A DNA stretch of 8,942 nt from assembly GCA_017411235.1 (NCBI GenBank), contig JAFPMR010000134.1, positions 1 to 8,942 of the forward strand, written 5' to 3'. Positions within the stretch are counted from its first letter, which is position 1; each line of letters begins with the position of its first letter. The stretch comes from Bacilli bacterium (GTDB taxonomy: Bacteria; Bacillota_I; Bacilli_A; RF39; UBA660). Position numbers and translations under genes: made by a program. Below the pieces are notes generated by a model, which searched no databases, was not told the origin of the DNA, and saw only the letters and a program-made list of their open reading frames with translations. Below are positions 6,447 to 8,942 of this stretch, one piece after another.

Positions 6447-6941
6447 ATGAGAATTGAAAGAAATGCCCAAAATCAAAAAACATCAGTTCTAATAGCATTA
6501 ATTCTTTTAGTTGCTCTAATTGTTATCTTAGTAATAACCTTATCTAAAAATAAAGAAGTTAAGTACACTACAACAAAATGTACAAATGAAACATCAGATG
6601 TTAGTGAACTAACATCTAATATTACAATCAAGAGTCAAGACAATAAACTAACATATCTATCATTTGAAGACTTATATGTCTATGAAGATGATATCTTATT
6701 AGGAGAAAAATATAACACTGAAGTAACTAATAGAGATACATTAAATGCTATTGAAGGAGTTAGTATTTCCTTAACATATGATCCTAATGCTTTATTATTA
6801 GAAGTAAAAGGTACAATAGATTACTCTAAATTAAAATATAAAAAAACTAATATAGATCCATATTCTAACTTCATAAAAGAAAAGAATACAAAAGATAGTC
6901 TTCTAGATTATCTTAAGGAAAAAGGATATACATGTGAATAA
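6447..6941 (+). CDS. Second membrane-anchored two-cysteine protein, C-terminal GYTCE; function unknown
   Basis: This 164-residue protein has an N-terminal membrane segment (about 12-32) preceded by positive charges, then an extracytoplasmic domain. It has exactly two cysteines: C45 in TTKCTNE and C163 in the terminal KGYTCE. This mirrors the gene at 3013-3657 (KCT after the anchor, GYTC at the end), so the two are probably members of one fast-diverging family with a disulfide joining the domain's ends. The gene lies 12 bases behind the FtsK-like gene with ribosome site AAGGGAG (6433-6439) and no terminator between them, so they form one operon. The stop codon is inside the terminator stem. 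No named family is recognised. Confidence 0.8.
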   Translation: MRIERNAQNQKTSVLIALILLVALIVILVITLSKNKEVKYTTTKCTNETSDVSELTSNITIKSQDNKLTYLSFEDLYVYEDDILLGEKYNTEVTNRDTLNAIEGVSISLTYDPNALLLEVKGTIDYSKLKYKKTNIDPYSNFIKEKNTKDSLLDYLKEKGYTCE

Positions 6942-6966
6942 GCTATTAAATAGCTTATTTTTATTT
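6937..6966 (+). terminator. Intrinsic terminator with the stop codon inside its stem
   Basis: AATAAGCTAT (6937-6946) pairs perfectly over 10 bp with ATAGCTTATT (6950-6959) around the loop TAA, followed by TTTATTT. The TAA stop of the second two-cysteine gene (6939-6941) lies inside the 5' arm. The last two T are shared with the next -35 box. Confidence 0.85.
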
Positions 6967-6993
6967 GACATAAAAAAAGAATCTAATTATACT
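6965..6993 (+). promoter_or_regulatory. Near-perfect housekeeping promoter (TTGACA-17-TATACT)
   Basis: TTGACA (6965-6970) is separated by exactly 17 bases from TATACT (6988-6993). This is the only protein gene here with a consensus -35. Predicted start near 7000, about 20 bases before ATG 7021. Confidence 0.8.
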
Positions 6994-7007
6994 ATGCCTT
7001 ATTACTT

Positions 7008-7015
7008 AAGGGGGA
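7008..7015 (+). promoter_or_regulatory. Ribosome binding site fixing the start at 7021
   Basis: AAGGGGGA lies five bases before ATG 7021. The frame is open back to an ATG at 6934, but that extension would run through the preceding terminator and this gene's own promoter, so 7021 is the real start. Confidence 0.8.
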
Positions 7016-7020
7016 TAATT

Positions 7021-7623
7021 ATGACTGAAGAAAGAAAACAAACATTAATTGAATTATTAAATGCTACTAATAATAAAGATATGCAAACTTTAGCAATGTA
7101 TTTATCTGATCCAAGACCATACGATCCACCATTTCGTCGTCAAACAGATAAGAAAGCTTATAAAATATTTAAAAGCATAATAGATCCAACATCATCTGCT
7201 ATATTAACTCAAGCAGATTACAACATCTTTAAGATTAGTAATAGATTATTACGTGATGGTGGTTGGTTTGCTAGTAGAGAATCAATAGTACAAATAGAAA
7301 ATGAAGAAATCTCAATGCAAGATTTTCCACAAGATATCGTTGAAGGACAAAGAGCATATTACTTAGTAAGAGATGAAAATGGTTATCATCCATTAGACTT
7401 TGTTCCAGAACCTTATTCATTCTACTATTATGCTAGACAAACTGAATTAGAATATATGGAAGAAAGAAAAGTAGAATTAAGTATCCTACATCAATCATAT
7501 ACAGTTAAAGAAGATATAATGGGTGGCGAATATAATATAGATCCTCTATATAGAGATATCGCTGAACTATTAAGTGAATACTTAGGATATGAAAAGAAAG
7601 AAAAAGTTCCTACTAAAGAGTAG
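7021..7623 (+). CDS. Soluble hypothetical protein, unrecognised
   Basis: This 200-residue protein has no signal peptide, membrane segment or cysteine. The N-terminal part is predicted helical (ERKQTLIELLNATNNKDMQTLAMYL). A proline- and arginine-rich stretch, DPRPYDPPFRRQ, covers about 30-41. The middle carries RLLRDGGWFASRE (75-87). An aromatic patch, PYSFYYYAR, lies at 131-139, and a charged helix and a K/E-rich end finish the protein. I do not recognise a family. It is a single-gene unit with the strongest protein-gene promoter in the window, which hints at substantial constitutive expression. Its last seven codons and stop form the 5' arm, loop and part of the 3' arm of its own terminator. 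A cytoplasmic location is inferred only from the absence of export features. Confidence 0.75.
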   Translation: MTEERKQTLIELLNATNNKDMQTLAMYLSDPRPYDPPFRRQTDKKAYKIFKSIIDPTSSAILTQADYNIFKISNRLLRDGGWFASRESIVQIENEEISMQDFPQDIVEGQRAYYLVRDENGYHPLDFVPEPYSFYYYARQTELEYMEERKVELSILHQSYTVKEDIMGGEYNIDPLYRDIAELLSEYLGYEKKEKVPTKE

Positions 7624-7633
7624 GACCTTTTTT
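7601..7633 (+). terminator. Intrinsic terminator built partly from coding sequence
   Basis: TCCTACT (7608-7614) pairs with AGTAGGA (7619-7625) around the loop AAAG. A T/C mismatch, one G-C pair and an A5/T5 extension follow, then a run of six T (7628-7633). The TAG stop at 7621-7623 is within the 3' arm. Confidence 0.75.
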
Positions 7634-7637
7634 ATTT

Positions 7638-7655
7638 CTTTTTTTATGTTATAAT
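7638..7655 (+). promoter_or_regulatory. T7/extended -10 promoter of the YitT-family gene
   Basis: CTTTTTTTATGTTATAAT is identical to 5530-5547. The T7 here is a second T-run, separate from the terminator's own T6, which suggests the T-tract belongs to the promoter. TATAAT is at 7650-7655 with TG at 7647-7648; predicted start near 7662. Confidence 0.7.
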
Positions 7656-7673
7656 TTTATAGTAGGTGATAGT

Positions 7674-8588
7674 ATGAAGGATACAAAAGAATCATTTTTA
7701 CATCGTTACTTTAAATGGAATATTAAAGAATTCCTAACTGGTTTAATAGGAATCCTAATAGTAGCATTTTCTATTAATAACTTCATAGTACCTAATCATC
7801 TATATACTAGTGGAGTAGTAGGAATAGCCCAACTACTAAGAAGTCTAGTATTATATGTAACAAAATGGGAACCAAGTGTTGATATCGCAGGTATCATAAA
7901 TATCTGTCTAAACATTCCTTTATTCTTAATAGCCTTTAAGTTCCTAAGTAAAACATTTACAAGAAGAACCTTAGTAAGCATGTTACTATTCAGTTTAAGC
8001 TTAACTTTAATACCTATCCCAGAACAACCATTAGTAGATGAAAAAATAACCAGTTTACTAATTGGTGGAATAATGTCTGGTGTTGGTGTAGGCTTAGTAC
8101 TACAGTCATGTTCTAGTTTAGGTGGAACAGATATTATAGGATTATCTATAACTAAGAAAAACAAAAATGCCTCAGTTGGTATTGTTGCCATAATCATTAA
8201 TACAATCATCTTTGGTATCTGTGGAATCATCTATGGTGTTAAAGTAATGATTTATTCAATCATCTATATGGTATTTGAAAATATCATGGTAGATCGAATG
8301 CATCAACAAAACATCAGTTGTACAGCAACAATCTTTACAAAGAAAAGACCAAATAAAATAATTCAATTCGTTGATGAAGAATTAGATCGAGATTGTACTA
8401 CATGGGAAGGACATGGAGAAGGATCTGATACTCCAACCTTTGTAACTTATGTCGTATTATCCAAATTCGAACTAGCTAAGCTAGAACGAAATATGCCAAT
8501 CCTTGATCCAAGAGCCTTTATCATTAAAGATTTCGGCGTTGGCGTCTATGGAAAATATGCAAAAAACCTAACAGATCAGAGTGAATAA
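7674..8588 (+). CDS. YitT-family membrane protein (DUF161 membrane region plus C-terminal DUF2179 domain)
   Basis: This 304-residue integral membrane protein follows the YitT plan. The first helix leads into NNFIVPNHLYTSGVVGIAQLL (35-55), the family's N.fl.P..l..GG..G element. Further membrane segments lie at about 70-90, 98-115 and 127-145. The glycine motif GGIMSGVGVGLVLQSCSSLGG (131-151) precedes TDIIGLSI, and more segments follow at about 168-204. A soluble C-terminal domain (about 212-296) has DCTTWEGHGEG, VVLSKFELAKLE and LDPRAFIIKD, as in DUF2179. Substrates of most YitT proteins are not established; small-molecule transport has been suggested. ATG 7674 follows TAGGTGA (7663-7669). It is monocistronic, with a terminator immediately downstream and the rRNA promoters beyond it. 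Confidence 0.9.
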   Translation: MKDTKESFLHRYFKWNIKEFLTGLIGILIVAFSINNFIVPNHLYTSGVVGIAQLLRSLVLYVTKWEPSVDIAGIINICLNIPLFLIAFKFLSKTFTRRTLVSMLLFSLSLTLIPIPEQPLVDEKITSLLIGGIMSGVGVGLVLQSCSSLGGTDIIGLSITKKNKNASVGIVAIIINTIIFGICGIIYGVKVMIYSIIYMVFENIMVDRMHQQNISCTATIFTKKRPNKIIQFVDEELDRDCTTWEGHGEGSDTPTFVTYVVLSKFELAKLERNMPILDPRAFIIKDFGVGVYGKYAKNLTDQSE

Positions 8589-8590
8589 AT

Positions 8591-8620
8591 AGCAAGTTAT
8601 AAACAACATAACTTGCTTTT
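8591..8620 (+). terminator. Intrinsic terminator after the YitT-family gene
   Basis: AGCAAGTTAT (8591-8600) pairs perfectly with ATAACTTGCT (8608-8617) around a seven-base loop, followed by only four T. It isolates the rRNA promoters from upstream transcription. Confidence 0.8.
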
Positions 8621-8664
8621 ATATTGGTTATAAAAAAAAGTTATTAAAAAAACTGAAGAAAGAT

Positions 8665-8692
8665 TTGACTTAGTATTTTAAAGTGGTATAAT
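8665..8692 (+). promoter_or_regulatory. rRNA operon promoter P1
   Basis: TTGACT (8665-8670), a 16-base spacer and TATAAT (8687-8692) with an extended TG at 8684-8685. A-tracts at 8632-8639 and 8646-8652 could serve as an UP element. Predicted start near A8699. Region 8589-8922 holds no gene; it contains this promoter, P2 and the rRNA leader. Confidence 0.8.
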
Positions 8693-8731
8693 TGAATTAC
8701 TTTTTGAGGAAAAAAACCTAAAAAAGTTACC

Positions 8732-8757
8732 AAAAAATCTTTTCTTAAAAGTTTTTT
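8732..8757 (+). other. Imperfect A/T hairpin with T-run between P1 and P2
   Basis: A6 and CTTTT (8732-8743) can pair with AAAAG and T6 (8747-8757) around the loop CTT, with one T-T mismatch. The stem has one G-C pair. It may be a weak attenuator of P1 transcripts or simply A/T tracts that bend the DNA upstream of P2. Confidence 0.3.
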
Positions 8758-8777
8758 AAAAAAATGATAAGAAAAAG

Positions 8778-8806
8778 TTGACTTTAATTAAGGTCTTTGG
8801 TATATT
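8778..8806 (+). promoter_or_regulatory. rRNA operon promoter P2
   Basis: TTGACT (8778-8783), a 17-base spacer and TATATT (8801-8806) with an extended TG at 8798-8799. It lies 114 bases downstream of P1, the tandem arrangement common in Bacillus rRNA operons. The seventh base after the -10 is G8813, which would suit GTP-responsive initiation. A-tracts occur at 8758-8764 and 8772-8776. Confidence 0.8.
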
Positions 8807-8811
8807 ACTAA

Positions 8812-8833
8812 TGCAATCAAAAAAAAGGTTGCA
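8812..8833 (+). other. Hairpin at the 5' end of the P2 rRNA leader
   Basis: TGCAATC (8812-8818) pairs with GGTTGCA (8827-8833), including one G-T pair, around an A8 loop. It starts at or beside the predicted P2 start, so the primary transcript would begin with a stem. Confidence 0.45.
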
Positions 8834-8839
8834 AAAACG

Positions 8840-8852
8840 ATCTTTGAAAACT
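8840..8852 (+). promoter_or_regulatory. boxA-like antitermination site of the rRNA leader
   Basis: ATCTTTGAAAACT closely matches the CTTTGAAAACT string found before 16S genes in Bacillus and resembles boxA, where NusB/S10 complexes assemble to keep polymerase from terminating in rRNA operons. The position about 70-80 bases before 16S is right. Confidence 0.7.
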
Positions 8853-8901
8853 AAGTAAAAAAGTCAAATTGAGTAGCTTTGTGATCAAAATTCAAATTAA
8901 T

Positions 8902-8926
8902 AGAAATTGTTATAAATTTCTTTTTT
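8902..8926 (+). other. Terminator-like hairpin and T6 abutting the 16S 5' end
   Basis: AGAAATT (8902-8908) pairs with AATTTCT (8915-8921) around the loop GTTATA, followed by T to 8926. It looks like a weak intrinsic terminator but more likely belongs to leader folding or processing; boxA antitermination would override it. Confidence 0.4.
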
Positions 8927-8942
8927 AATGAGAGTTTGATCC
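8923..8942 (+). rRNA. rrs: 16S ribosomal RNA, first bases only
   Basis: AGAGTTTGATCC at 8931-8942 is the universal 27F site at the start of bacterial 16S. Comparison with the Bacillus mature 5' end (TTTATCGGAGAGTTTGATCC) puts the start near 8923, give or take a few bases. The gene runs off the window end. Confidence 0.9.

Noticed and set aside
6934..7020. A 29-codon N-terminal extension (ATG 6934) of the gene starting at 7021
   Set aside because: It overlaps the preceding gene, runs through a 10-bp terminator and the TTGACA/TATACT promoter, and has no ribosome site, whereas ATG 7021 has AAGGGGGA at good spacing.
7796..8230. 144-codon open frame on the minus strand
   Set aside because: It lies wholly opposite the well-supported YitT-family gene, has no ribosome site or promoter, and its sequence reads as the complement of a membrane protein gene. 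Other minus-strand frames (1426-1689, 2212-2472, 4279-4494, 4558-4830, 5570-5860) fail likewise.
8626..8634. Possible -10 box TATAAA upstream of rRNA P1
   Set aside because: There is no -35 at proper spacing and the TG is misplaced; it falls just behind a terminator in an A-rich stretch, so chance is likely.

Overview
The window is strongly A+T-rich DNA with all ten recognisable genes on the + strand, A/T-ending codons, AGA-dominated arginine and Shine-Dalgarno sites of the AGAGGTG/AAGGGAG type. Trp is read from TGG, so the standard bacterial code fits. The last bases are the start of a 16S rRNA gene (27F primer site AGAGTTTGATCC), preceded by tandem Bacillus-style rRNA promoters and a boxA-like leader. 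Together this suggests a low-GC Firmicutes/Bacilli lineage, possibly one of the reduced, Mollicutes-adjacent gut groups (RF39/Acholeplasma-like). That placement is inference; no taxonomic marker beyond 20 bases of 16S is present.

Layout: (1) 1-726, the 3' part of a transglutaminase-like protein with a C-terminal membrane segment. (2) 845-2938, a three-gene exopolysaccharide/capsule starter operon: Wzz/YveK-type membrane modulator, BY-type tyrosine kinase with a C-terminal tyrosine cluster, and a small phosphoglycosyl transferase. It is closed by a terminator with no glycosyltransferase following. (3) 3013-3657, a small membrane-anchored extracytoplasmic protein with exactly two cysteines. (4) 3719-5512, a surface protein with about six Ig-like (BIG_2-type) repeats, an NPGTG motif, a membrane segment and a basic tail. 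(5) 5574-6941, a two-gene operon of a stand-alone FtsK/SpoIIIE-type ATPase domain and a second two-cysteine membrane-anchored protein with the same layout as (3). (6) 7021-7623, an unrecognised soluble protein with its own near-perfect promoter. (7) 7674-8588, a YitT-family membrane protein. (8) 8589-8942, the rRNA operon promoter and leader region and the first bases of 16S.

Most of the genes concern the cell envelope: glycan initiation, surface Ig-like protein, anchored thiol-pair proteins and membrane transport. The regulatory architecture is very compact. Stop codons lie in or beside terminator stems, and terminator T-runs are followed within a few bases by extended -10 promoters; an 18-base T-tract/promoter module recurs three times. 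The most original points are this module, the paired-cysteine GYTC proteins (one cotranscribed with a degenerate FtsK-like ATPase), the isolated glycan-starter operon, and a candidate promoter plus terminator in front of that operon. No CRISPR array, tRNA, insertion sequence or integrase was seen.
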